Below the pieces are notes generated by a model. The model was not told the origin of the DNA and made no database searches. It saw only the letters and a list, made by a program, of their open reading frames with translations. 64,000 bases of DNA from Acidobacteriaceae bacterium KBS 83 (GTDB lineage Bacteria > Acidobacteriota > Terriglobia > Terriglobales > Acidobacteriaceae), in contig KB906738.1 of the NCBI GenBank assembly GCA_000381585.1, positions 310,001 to 374,000 on the forward strand. Reading direction: 5' to 3'. Made by a program: the position numbers and the translations under genes. Below, piece by piece: positions 45,076-53,023 of the stretch; position 1 is the first letter of the stretch; the number at the start of each line of letters is the position of its first letter.

Positions 45076-45344
45076 CAGTGCATGGCCCCGTGCCCTTGCG
45101 TTTTACCCTCCCTTTACCCGCCTTCGTACTGCACCCGGTCACAGCGGTGGTCATTGCCACCTTGCACGTTTACCTCGGCGCCGGCCATCTCTTGAAGCTG
45201 TTCGGCGGCGATGTGGAATGGACACACCTCTGGAAAGGTTTCGGCGCGCTGGCTGGCGCGTATGTGTTCGCAGCGCTCGCGTCGCGTGGGTTTGTTCGAT
45301 TTCAAGATCGCCACCTTCAGCAAGACTTTGTGCAGCGAGGCTGA
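45072..45344 (+). CDS. Small membrane protein coupled to the phosphoesterase
   Basis: 90 residues, beginning MTVHGPVPLRFTLPLPAFV, with one or two membrane helices (about 21-38 and 57-70). Its ATG overlaps the phosphoesterase stop in an ATGA arrangement, the main evidence that it is real. No family is recognised. It may anchor or assist the secreted enzyme, which is inference. Confidence 0.65.
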   Translation: MTVHGPVPLRFTLPLPAFVLHPVTAVVIATLHVYLGAGHLLKLFGGDVEWTHLWKGFGALAGAYVFAALASRGFVRFQDRHLQQDFVQRG

Positions 45345-45989
45345 GTTGGCGAACCTGAGATGCGGTCCGGGCGAATCGCCTTGGCGATTGTGTCTTGATT
45401 ACCGGCGAACCGGAAGTAGCTCTGAATTGACGCCTCCAGGCCAATGCGCTCATTGAGCTCTGGTTGAGCTTCGCTCCAGGGTTTCCTATCGCGAGAAACC
45501 GCTCTTATCAGAAGCAAACGTGGCACCCATTTCGGGAACGGATCACCAATCACACATCAAAAACCTGCCAATTAATTCCATCCAATTCGCTACACTAAAA
45601 ATAGGGACCAACTCCGGCCACAACCCGCAAGATCCAAAAAACGCCACCTTTACCGTGCCATTTCCTGATCGTCCGATAGGACACTGCTCTAGAGGCAGCT
45701 TTTCCGTTAAGAAAAGCTGCTCATAATTGCAGCCCGGCGAATCAACCTAGGGAAATGGAACGGCGACGGTGGCGTTTTTCATTTGTAACCGGCGTTGGTC
45801 CGTGTCCCGCGATTGCTAACTCCAATCGCTGGACATATTTACAGCTAAGTCCTTTAGGAAGACATTTTTATGCTCCGTACACCCCATATCCTTTACATTC
45901 GATTGCTGTTGTACCGTGCCCTCCCGCACCGGAGGGGGGGATACGGGTCACATCACCAACCCGCGTCACGAACTCAGGAGACGACTCAG
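45345..45989. other. 645-bp intergenic region
   Basis: I see no supported gene here. The middle (about 45545-45650) is more AT-rich than its surroundings. The right end holds an AGGAG (45976-45980) nine bases before an ATG at 45990. Confidence 0.4.
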
Positions 45990-46767
45990 ATGTATCCGGA
46001 ATGTCGACATGTTTTGGCCAAGCGGTGAGGGCTGCCGCGCAGCTGCCCTCCAGGGCAGTCACTGGTGCTACTTCCACGCGCGCATGCACTCCCGCCAAGC
46101 GCAACGCCACGCCGAGCGCGACCTGCTCCAGTCCATCCGCCGCGAGACCGCGCGCCGCCAGCACCGCCAACTCAACGGTCGCTTCGCGCCTGCCCTCGCC
46201 ATTCCATCGCATCCCAGCCTGGACGCACGGCCGGGCCAGTCACCCCATCCCCAAACCCTCACGGAGTTGTCATCGCGACCAGAACGAAGCGAAGTCGGGG
46301 GATCTGCCTTGGGCCTTGCCACTGAGACTGGCACAGACGAGACCGGCACGGAAACATATGACTACGGGGCCTTCCCCGTCGACAGCGACCACCGCGAGCA
46401 GCTCAATGCGCACGGGAGTGCGTCCGCCGAGGCAGCATCGCTCGATCTTCCGCCCATCGAGGACACCGCGTCCATCCAGCTCGCCCTCATCGAGGTCCTG
46501 CAGGCGCTGGCCGCGAATCAGCTCGACACCAAACGCGCCGGCCTTCTCCTCTACGGCCTGCAGGTCGCCTCGGCCAATGCGAAGCACTGCAAAATCCCGA
46601 GCCACGGCGTCCGCTTCATCACCCACACCGACGACGGCATCCCCCTCGCCCCGCAGGAATACGGCTACGATCTCGAAGACATAGAAGAAGAGATCCGCCG
46701 CGACGAAGAAGGAGAGGATGAAGAAGTCGACGAAGAGTTGGAAGAGAACAATAGCGAAGAGAAATAA
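45990..46767 (+). CDS. Hypothetical protein with Cys/His N-terminus, apparently frameshifted near its start
   Basis: The main frame runs GEGCRAAALQGSHWCYFHAR at the N-terminus, then a Ser/Pro-rich middle, the helical block SIQLALIEVLQALAANQLDTKRAGLLLYGLQVASANAK, and a long acidic tail. This architecture recurs in acidobacterial hypothetical proteins. A good ribosome site and ATG at 45990 give MYPECRHVLA in another frame, which meets a stop at 46026. Deleting one A at 46020/46021 would join MYPECRHVLA to SGEGCRAAAL. As written, translation could begin at an internal ATG (46009). The middle contains a RPERSE segment encoded by a dispersed repeat. Confidence 0.7.
46262..46296 (+). repeat. Dispersed repeat-derived segment inside a coding region
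   Basis: GTCATCGCGACCAGAACGAA followed by GCGAAGTCGGGGG encodes RPERSEVGG and matches the 'HPERS' repeats found between genes elsewhere. It suggests a repeat inserted in frame into the gene. Confidence 0.5.
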
Positions 46768-46774
46768 AACCAGA

Positions 46775-46832
46775 CCCATCCTTAGCGCAGCCAAGGTGGG
46801 GTAGTTCTCTCGCGAAAGCGAGGGAACTTTTT
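46775..46832. terminator. Repeat hairpin plus bidirectional terminator
   Basis: First a repeat-type hairpin CCCATCCTTAGCGCAGCC followed by AAGGTGGGG (46775-46801). Immediately after it AGTTCTCTCGC (46803-46813) pairs with GCGAGGGAACT (46818-46828) around GAAA and is followed by five Ts. It separates two convergent genes. Confidence 0.8.
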
Positions 46833-46875
46833 GCACTTCAACTTAGTCATATGTGCTCGCGTGGAGGCCACTTTA

Positions 46876-48375
46876 TCAACGCTTACAAATATCAGCGTAG
46901 GCCTGATTGATCGCCTGCGCTCTTCGCTTCGCAAGCTGCTGAAGCTCATCGCCGAGGTGAGCCACCTTATCCGGATGATATTTGGAGATTTCCCGATGGT
47001 ATGCATTTCGGATTTCGATCGAACTGGCACCCAGTGCAACGCCCAGAATAGAAAAGGGATCTGAAGAACTGATGAATCCATACTCCCATTCATTTGATCG
47101 CGCATCGTCGGCTTCGACACGAGCGGAATATCTCCGGTCAATCCAGCGCACGAGATCTTGGCCAGAGATTAGGGAGATCGGCTTGCCTCGTGCGAATGCA
47201 CGAGCGTTGACGCTAAAATCGGCCGTGGTCACGATGAACCCGTGTCGAGCGTCAGCGTGCATCATTGCCCCATAGAAATCGTGCACTACGGGAGATCGTA
47301 TGTCGCTCTTCCACCGCATGCACTGAACAACATCGGTAGACGTGGACATTTTGATAATGAGGTCTATGCCATCGTCTCCAGAACGGCCGCGCCGTTGCAC
47401 TTCATAACCATCGTCTCGAAATAGAGATTCGATCAGTTCTTCGAATTCGCTGCCCGTAAGCTTATGGAGTCCTTCTATAGTTCGCAGTCGTCCCCGTCTC
47501 TCCCTCTCTTCTCGTTGCCTGCGTTGTATCTCTGCTTCTCGCGACCCCTCCTCGGTTTCTTTGTGCTCATGTGCTATTTCAGCCTGTTTCCGGGCTGCGC
47601 GATCCGCTTCATTCTGTTTGTGAAGGCAGGATGAGCAGAGTGCGCCGGTCGAATCAGCCACAGCTTGGCAACGAACGCACTTTCTCTTGCGTCGAAGGAC
47701 TTTGCCGAGGCTTAGGAGAAAGACTACAAAAGCTCCGCGCAATAGCCAGGGAACACCTTCTCGCCCCGTTTCTGAATTGCTTGACGGTGCGGTAGAGCCT
47801 GTCCGCCAACCGTCGTACGAACCCGTCGCCAGTGGCTGTACCCCCTCTGGCGATTTTTCGGGTTGAGTTTGTTTAGGAGACGTATAGCGGGGTAACGTCT
47901 TCCCCTTGACCGGACCAGCTGACGACAGCGGGTCCGGCGACGAGAGAGATCGATCACGAACAACATCGCCTGATCGAAGATTGGTATCCGTTCTAAGAGA
48001 AATTGGCCTTTTTAGCCGATCTTGCAAGCACCGATCATACGCAGCTGGCCCGGAAAACAACTTCTCGACGGAACAGGCGGACTCGATGGAACGCCGCTCC
48101 TCAGCATTGAAGACGGAGAGATCCGGTGCTTTCGGTCCACGGGACCAGTCTTCGAGTTTCCCCTGCAGACACCGATCATAGGCAGCGGGTCCATAAAGCA
48201 GCTTCGTCCTTGAGCAGGCCGACTCGATGGACAGCTGCTCCTCAGCATTTAGGACGGAGAGATCCGGCCTAACCTGCGGATGAGCTGGAATTGCCGTCAG
48301 GAGCAAGCACACCGCAACTCCCAGTCTTCGGCTCCCCCTCGATATTTCTGGCCCAAAGAATGTGAGATATTCCAT
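46876..48375 (-). CDS. Membrane-anchored Mrr-nuclease-like/J-domain fusion protein
   Basis: A 499-residue multidomain protein. In order: a signal-like hydrophobic segment (17-31); two 34-residue repeats (about 39-72 and 85-118) of the form LSVxNAEExxSIESAC...GPAAYDRCL; a polar linker; a membrane helix (211-226); a zinc ribbon (Cys233, 236, 247, 250); a charged coiled coil (253-297); an Mrr-type nuclease domain (about 302-418) with FEELIESLF, GDDGIDL (Asp338) and VVQCMRW (351-355); and a J domain (439-499) with HPD at 467-469. The expected catalytic QxK reads Gln-Cys-Met, so cleavage is doubtful. Repeats should face the periplasm, the rest the cytoplasm. Confidence 0.85.
   Translation of the reverse strand: MEYLTFFGPEISRGSRRLGVAVCLLLTAIPAHPQVRPDLSVLNAEEQLSIESACSRTKLLYGPAAYDRCLQGKLEDWSRGPKAPDLSVFNAEERRSIESACSVEKLFSGPAAYDRCLQDRLKRPISLRTDTNLRSGDVVRDRSLSSPDPLSSAGPVKGKTLPRYTSPKQTQPEKSPEGVQPLATGSYDGWRTGSTAPSSNSETGREGVPWLLRGAFVVFLLSLGKVLRRKRKCVRCQAVADSTGALCSSCLHKQNEADRAARKQAEIAHEHKETEEGSREAEIQRRQREERERRGRLRTIEGLHKLTGSEFEELIESLFRDDGYEVQRRGRSGDDGIDLIIKMSTSTDVVQCMRWKSDIRSPVVHDFYGAMMHADARHGFIVTTADFSVNARAFARGKPISLISGQDLVRWIDRRYSARVEADDARSNEWEYGFISSSDPFSILGVALGASSIEIRNAYHREISKYHPDKVAHLGDELQQLAKRRAQAINQAYADICKR
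48040..48265 (-). repeat. Internal duplication encoding two 34-residue repeats
   Basis: Two tandem stretches of the gene encode LSVLNAEEQLSIESACSRTK...YGPAAYDRCLQ and LSVFNAEERRSIESACSVEK...SGPAAYDRCLQ, with clear DNA-level similarity (for example GGACTCGATGGA-type segments on the plus strand at both sites). The period is about 138 bp. Confidence 0.75.
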
Positions 48376-48752
48376 CGAAAGATGAATCTGTAGGCGATGC
48401 AGCACTATAGTGTCATTGCCCCGCCCTGACGGGAGCAATTAGCCATTAGTTGTAAGGATGGGGTAACAGCGAGTCATTCTTTCCCGGCCGCCGCGACTTG
48501 GCAGTGTAGGAGACTCGACGCGATCTGTACCAGGATGGCAGAACCTATCCACGTAAACTAACACCTACACCCGCTCCAAATCCAAGCCGGGCCCATCCTG
48601 GCGCAGCTTGGGTGCGCCTGTTCGTTCGTACACCAAGCTCGTCATCTTCTGAGAGCGCAGTTCGCCGGGTTCCATAGTTGAGGTTCCCTATGCGACAATC
48701 CTCCGGTCAATGTGAAGGCCCAACCTTCGCTGTCCTTCCAGGAGCAACCCAC
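48376..48752. other. 377-bp intergenic region with one repeat copy
   Basis: The divergent region between the Mrr/J-domain gene and the STAS gene. It contains the repeat-type hairpin CCCATCCTGGCGCAGCTTGG with GTG after it (48592-48614) and, at its right end, AGGAG (48740-48744) for the STAS gene. No other gene is supported. Confidence 0.5.
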
Positions 48753-49100
48753 ATGCCTGAAGAATCCCAAAAAGTTCTAACCTTTGAAATCGGGTGCGAT
48801 GGGGACACCACCATGGTGAAATGTCACGGCCGGTTAGTAGCAGGCACAAGCGACGAACTCTACCGGGCGGTAAAACCGCTGCTCCCGCAGACAAAACTCG
48901 TAGTCATAGATCTGGCAGAGCTTAGCTACGTGGATAGCATGGGGCTTGGCACCTTGGTGCGACTGTATACATCCGCCCGGCACGAGGGATGCGAGTTCAA
49001 GTTGCTTCACCTCGGGAAACAAGTCCGCAATGTGCTGAAGATGACGAACCTCCTTTCGGTCTTCGCCCAGGCTGAGGAACAAGGCATTAACATTGCTTGA
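48753..49100 (+). CDS. STAS-domain anti-sigma factor antagonist
   Basis: A 115-residue single STAS domain of the SpoIIAA/RsbV type, which frees sigma factor by binding a kinase anti-sigma protein. FEIGCDGDTTMVKCHGRLVAGTSDEL forms the first strands. IDLAELSYVDSMGLGTLVRLY carries the conserved Asp-Ser with Ser62 at the usual phosphorylation site. No kinase gene is nearby. AGGAG lies eight bases before the ATG; an earlier in-frame start (48678) is not needed. Confidence 0.9.
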   Translation: MPEESQKVLTFEIGCDGDTTMVKCHGRLVAGTSDELYRAVKPLLPQTKLVVIDLAELSYVDSMGLGTLVRLYTSARHEGCEFKLLHLGKQVRNVLKMTNLLSVFAQAEEQGINIA

Positions 49101-49185
49101 CGGTGGGCAATCTTCGGTCGCACCTACGCTGTCCAATCAGAATTCAGTGGTTGCTACAAACAAACGCTCTCACCAAGCAAGGAAC
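49098..49185. repeat. Composite terminator repeat, degenerate copy C
   Basis: CCTACGCTGTCCAATCAGAA followed by TTCAGTGGTTGCTACAAAC matches copies A and B, but the hairpin part (CGCTCTCACCAAGCAAGGAAC) is decayed and no longer pairs well. Confidence 0.6.
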
Positions 49186-49306
49186 TTTTGCCTGACCGCA
49201 AAATGCACCAACTGCCTGTAAGCTCAGCCCGAAACGTACGACCCTTTGCGACCGCACGCCATCCCATCTATCGATCCATCTATATTGATTGAATCCCGGA
49301 GATTCC

Positions 49307-50017
49307 ATGGCCGAAGCCAAATCCTTCACTCCCGCACGCGAGCTCGCCGCCAGCAACCAGGCCCATTTCCCTAACGAGAGCCCCGAATACCGCGCCGCCC
49401 GCAACGCACTCCTCGCCGAAGAGATCGAGCTGCGCCGCCACCTGGAGCGCGTCGCCGAGCAGCGTCGCGCATTGCCGCCCGGAGGAGAGATACCGCAAGA
49501 CTTCGCGTTCGCGTCAGAATCCGGCCCCGTCCGCCTCTCCCAGCTCTTCAACGGCAAAGACACGATCATGATCTACAGCATGATGTTTGGCCCGCAGCGC
49601 AAAGCGCCCTGCCCCAGTTGCACATCCTTCCTTACCTCCTGGAATGGGACCGCCGTTAACCTGCGAGAGCGCGCAGCCATCGCCGTCTCTGCGCGCTCCC
49701 CCATCGAGAGACTGAAGGAGTACAAGCAGCAACGCGGCCTCCCCAACCTGCCCTTTCTCTCCGACACCTCCGGCGACTACACCCGCACCTACGTCAACGC
49801 CCAGGATGCGGACGTCCCCGGCTTCTCCGTCTTCACCCGAAACAACGGTACAATTCGTCACTTCTACAGTGGCGAAATGAGCGGAGAGATGTCCGACCCC
49901 GGTCAGGATCCGCGCGGCGCCCCTGAGATGGATCCCCTCTGGTCGATGCTGGACTACATAAGAGAAGGCCGGGGCACCGACTGGTACCCGAAGCTCGACT
50001 ACGGCCACAAGGACTAA
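49307..50017 (+). CDS. DUF899 thioredoxin-like protein
   Basis: A 236-residue protein of the DUF899 family, a thioredoxin-fold group without known substrate. The blocks ARNALLAEEIELRRHLERVAEQRRALPPGG, TIMIYSMMFGPQRKAPCPSCTSFLTSWNG with a CPSC motif, and DPLWSMLDYIREGRGTDWYPKLDY are all typical. CGGAG lies upstream of the ATG at 49307. A terminator repeat follows it. Confidence 0.9.
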   Translation: MAEAKSFTPARELAASNQAHFPNESPEYRAARNALLAEEIELRRHLERVAEQRRALPPGGEIPQDFAFASESGPVRLSQLFNGKDTIMIYSMMFGPQRKAPCPSCTSFLTSWNGTAVNLRERAAIAVSARSPIERLKEYKQQRGLPNLPFLSDTSGDYTRTYVNAQDADVPGFSVFTRNNGTIRHFYSGEMSGEMSDPGQDPRGAPEMDPLWSMLDYIREGRGTDWYPKLDYGHKD

Positions 50018-50028
50018 CCGTCCAGGCT

Positions 50029-50120
50029 CACGCGCCTTCGGCCGCCACTTCGCTGATTGAATCAATTGCTACAGTAGGTGCCACTAGAAAAAGCCCTCGC
50101 GCAAGCGGGGGCTTTTTGTT
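50029..50120 (+). terminator. Composite terminator repeat, copy D
   Basis: AAAAAGCCCTCGC (50088-50100) pairs with GCGGGGGCTTTTT (50105-50117), with one G-U pair and a GCAA loop, then TTGTTTTG. Upstream GCCGCCACTTCGCTGATTGA and ATTGCTACAG are diverged repeat parts. It ends the DUF899 gene and may also serve the convergent HAD gene. Confidence 0.8.
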
Positions 50121-50159
50121 TTGTCTTTTGGGTGGGTTTATCCCCGCGCAAATACACCG

Positions 50160-51005
50160 CTAGCAATTCCCCACCGAAAGCTGAACGGTTTCTCGCGCAA
50201 TACGTCCGAGGATGCCTTTCACAATGATCTCCAGTTGCGAACGTTCTTCGTAGTTTGCTGGCGCTACAAAATCAGCGCGGCCATCGGCTATTAAAGCGTG
50301 GATCTTTTCGAGATCACGACTTCCACGTTGTTCATCGTATACCGCGACGGAGTGTCCGCCTTGATAAGTCAGCATTTTCATCGTCGGAATGTCCGTGTCA
50401 CCGTCGCCTAAAAAGATCATTCGTTTGAACGGAATTGGTCGTGATCCCTCAGACATGTATTTATTGATGTCAGCATTGTTCCAGTGGTTCTCCACCCCCT
50501 TGTTGATCCGAAATAGATATTGAGTCTTAGTCGTATAGTTGATCGCTACGCCAGGCCACGCGGCGACCTCTCCATCATAGATGTATTTGGAAGCGTAGAT
50601 TCTTCGAAATGCGCTTTGTATAGAACATCCTCGAATCATTTCCTCTATACCGGAGGAAACGATGTAATGCTGCAAGTCGAGATCATGTTGCGTTGCGAAC
50701 TTGTTGACGCGATGGAACCACGTTTGATCAACTAAACCGTTGAACAGTTTGGCGTCCTTGCCATGCTCTCGCAGCATTTGCTTGGTAACGACCTCGCCTG
50801 CTTCTCTCGCCCGTTCAAGCATGAGGTGCATATAGACGAGGATTTCATCGGCGTCTTCATCCTTCGTGCGCCTCTTGACTTCTGCCCAGAACTCCTCGCG
50901 CGACAGTTTCATTTTAGGAATAAAGCTGCATTCTTGGAGATTGCCGCGAGCCAATGTGCCGTCAAAATCGTAGATTATTGCCGCTTCTGTCAGTCGATCA
51001 TGCAT
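50160..51005 (-). CDS. HAD-superfamily hydrolase
   Basis: A 281-residue cytoplasmic phosphatase-like protein. Motif I is YDFDGTLARGN; motif II is YIVSSGIEEM; motif III and IV lie in MIFLGDGDTDIPTMKM. The helical cap between I and II (FWAEVKRRTKDEDADEILVYMHLM) points to a SerB/phosphoserine-phosphatase-like cap. Substrate unknown. Its codons look more AT-rich than neighbouring genes, which suggests later acquisition. The ATG at 51005 (MHDRLTEAA) is preferred over 51041. Confidence 0.87.
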   Translation of the reverse strand: MHDRLTEAAIIYDFDGTLARGNLQECSFIPKMKLSREEFWAEVKRRTKDEDADEILVYMHLMLERAREAGEVVTKQMLREHGKDAKLFNGLVDQTWFHRVNKFATQHDLDLQHYIVSSGIEEMIRGCSIQSAFRRIYASKYIYDGEVAAWPGVAINYTTKTQYLFRINKGVENHWNNADINKYMSEGSRPIPFKRMIFLGDGDTDIPTMKMLTYQGGHSVAVYDEQRGSRDLEKIHALIADGRADFVAPANYEERSQLEIIVKGILGRIARETVQLSVGNC

Positions 51006-51217
51006 TTCAGATCCTTGCAATCCCTTAGTATGCGACAACAAATCGGTGCCGGGTGTCCCATGCTAGCGTAGTTGCGCCGGGCTATCCAGTAGCCACGCAA
51101 AGGCATACCGCAAAAGACGTAGGTTGGTGGGTACCAATCCGTAAAAGCACGCTTGCTAAATGTTCCATCGCCCAGTTACATTCATGCGGCCTCCAAACTA
51201 TCCATCCAAAGGATCGC

Positions 51218-51685
51218 ATGAAACGAACCCTTGCACTATTCCTCTGTCTGCTTGTTCCCACCATTGCCTTCGCCAGCGGCAACGGCTACAAAGTCATGTA
51301 CGACGGCGGCTCCCTTTCTAACGTGAAGACCGGCGCAAAACTGGAATTGACGCTCGGCGAAAAAGACATCCACTTCCGCGAGGGCGGCCAGGAGGTCATG
51401 GTCATTCCCGCTTCCGCTGTCACCGAAATCACCTACGGACAGGACGTGCATCGCCGTATCGGCGCCGCCATCGGTCTAGCCGTTGTTAGCTTCGGAGTGG
51501 GTGGGCTCATGGCCCTCACGAAATCGAAGAAGCACTTCGTCGGTCTCACTTGGCAGGACGGTGACAAGAGAGGCGGCTTCGCCATGCAGTGCGACAAGAA
51601 CGACTACCGCGGAGTTCTGGCCGGCCTCGAAGGTCTCACCGGGAAAAAAGCAGTAGACTCCGAAGCCATGACTGTCAAAAATTAA
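51218..51685 (+). CDS. Secreted or membrane-associated protein of unknown function
   Basis: 155 residues. A signal peptide (LALFLCLLVPTIAFASG) leads into a beta-rich domain with YKVMYDGGSLSNVKTGAKLELTLGEKDIHFREGGQEVMVIPASAVTEITYGQD, then a hydrophobic helix (IGAAIGLAVVSFGVGGLMAL) and FVGLTWQDG...GGFAMQCDKNDYRGVLAGLEGLTG. The pattern recalls bacterial PH-like domains that read cell-envelope or lipid states, but this is only a resemblance. A repeat hairpin follows the gene. Confidence 0.75.
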   Translation: MKRTLALFLCLLVPTIAFASGNGYKVMYDGGSLSNVKTGAKLELTLGEKDIHFREGGQEVMVIPASAVTEITYGQDVHRRIGAAIGLAVVSFGVGGLMALTKSKKHFVGLTWQDGDKRGGFAMQCDKNDYRGVLAGLEGLTGKKAVDSEAMTVKN

Positions 51686-51697
51686 CCGTAGCTATGT

Positions 51698-51724
51698 CCC
51701 CATCCTAGCGCAGCTAGGATGGGG
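51698..51724. terminator. Perfect repeat-type hairpin
   Basis: CCCCATCCTAGC (51698-51709) pairs with GCTAGGATGGGG (51713-51724) around a three-base loop. It is the most symmetric member of the dispersed 'CCCATCC...GGATGGG' family and probably ends the preceding gene, although T residues after it are few. Confidence 0.7.
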
Positions 51725-51745
51725 TTGTTACATCTCATGGGGAAT

Positions 51746-52275
51746 ATGGCCCCCAAACAAATCCAAACCCAGGTCCACTACAACCGCTGGGCCAACCAGC
51801 GCCTCCTCGAAGCATCCGCCGCCCTCACACCCGAAGATCGCGAGCGCGATCTCCACGCCAGCTTCGCTTCGCTCCAGGGCACGCTCATCCACATCCTTTG
51901 GGGCGAGCGCAGCTGGCTCAGACGGGAAACTTCGTCCCCCGCCCTGCACCGAATGACTATGCTGACTTCCCTGCTCTGCAGTGCGCATGGGCCGCGCACG
52001 ACGAAGCCTATGCGAGCTACCTGTGTAATCTCACACAGCCCGAGCTTGACGCGCCGCGCACCCTCGACGCCACCACCTACACTCTCGGCGAGCTCATCCA
52101 TCACGCCCTCAACCACTCCACCTATCACCGCGGACAACTCGCGCTCCTCCTCCGCCAACTCGGCCACACCCCGCCCTTCACCGACTCCACGACTTCCTGG
52201 CCGAATCCCGCTCCTGAATCAAGCCGCACCATCTCATTTCCGAGAACAAGTTTCGACGGGAACTGGCGAAACTGA
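51746..52275 (+). pseudogene. DinB-family protein, frameshifted
   Basis: The first part, in one frame, reads QVHYNRWANQRLLEASAAL then SLQGTLIHILWGERSWLRR, the N-terminal half of a DinB/YfiT protein. After about 51925 this frame turns into Pro/Ser-rich nonsense. The -1-related frame picks up DYADFPALQ, HDEAYASYLCN and TLGELIHHALNHSTYHRGQLALLLRQLG, the C-terminal half with its metal-binding HxxxH. The break lies near the GACGGGAAACTTCG stretch. A one-base indel explains it; a sequencing error cannot be excluded. Confidence 0.82.
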
Positions 52276-52377
52276 CAGTTCCCAACTCGATTTACAGAAG
52301 TGAAAGATAGCCGCAGTACCCTTGAGGCCACCCAACCAGGGCGTATCAAAAACCGAAGCGGAATCTGCGAGGAACCC

Positions 52378-52899
52378 ATGAAATGCCGACTCCTTCTCGT
52401 TGTGATCGCAATGCTCCTTTTGCCTGCTATCCGGATATCTGCGCAACAAGCTGCTTCACCATCCTCCATTCCGGAAGCATCCAGTGATGTAGTTGCCTAT
52501 TGGGTCGCGTACTGGGCAAAGCCACCTATCGTTCTCTTTGGTCCGGAGCAGGAAGCGTTCAATAACAACGTGCACGAAGTCCCCTTTCCCTGGGACAACT
52601 ACGACCGGCCTCTGAACCCTGACGTCCTCGATACTGATGCCCAATGGTTGAAGGCGCATGCAGCGAATCACTTTTACCTTGAGGGCTACGCCTCCGCGGA
52701 AGGTGACGCGGGCTACAACCTCACCCTTTCCAAACAGCGAGCAGATTGGGTCAGACAAGCTCTCATCAGCAAGGGCATTCCGGAAAGCCAGATTCTGCTG
52801 GCAACAGGATGGGGACAGACCTATCCCGTCTGTGCCGAACTCGACGACCAATGCCTGACTAAGAATCGCCTCGTCCGCTTCGTCTACTCTCCGCGTTGA
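52378..52899 (+). CDS. OmpA-like domain protein, exported
   Basis: A 173-residue exported protein with signal peptide LLLVVIAMLLLPAIRISAQ. The second half is an OmpA/peptidoglycan-binding-like domain: LEGYASAEGDAGYNLTLSKQRADWVRQALISKGIPESQI, LATGWG, and NRLVRFVYSPR. The domain would bind diaminopimelate in peptidoglycan. The fold is complete except that the first strand is not obvious. GAGGAA lies upstream of the ATG. Confidence 0.8.
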   Translation: MKCRLLLVVIAMLLLPAIRISAQQAASPSSIPEASSDVVAYWVAYWAKPPIVLFGPEQEAFNNNVHEVPFPWDNYDRPLNPDVLDTDAQWLKAHAANHFYLEGYASAEGDAGYNLTLSKQRADWVRQALISKGIPESQILLATGWGQTYPVCAELDDQCLTKNRLVRFVYSPR

Positions 52900-52904
52900 G
52901 GTCC

Positions 52905-53010
52905 TGCGCAGACGGCGAAACGCAAACTCCGGCCGCCAACTTGCAGCCCCAACAGATTTCAACGGTTGCTACAAATGAAAGCCCTCGCAGAAGCGAGGGC
53001 TTTCTGCTGG
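52905..53010 (+). terminator. Composite terminator repeat, copy E
   Basis: GCGAAACGCAAACTCCGGCC, then TTCAACGGTTGCTACAAAT, then the hairpin GAAAGCCCTCGC/GCGAGGGCTTTC around AGAA (52977-53004). It ends the OmpA gene and lies just before a convergent GNAT gene. Confidence 0.8.
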
Positions 53011-53023
53011 CGAGTCACTAACG

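Noticed and set aside
45755-46684. 309-codon plus frame overlapping the frameshifted hypothetical gene
   Set aside because: Ser/Pro/Arg-rich shadow; the other frame has conserved Cys/His and an acidic tail.
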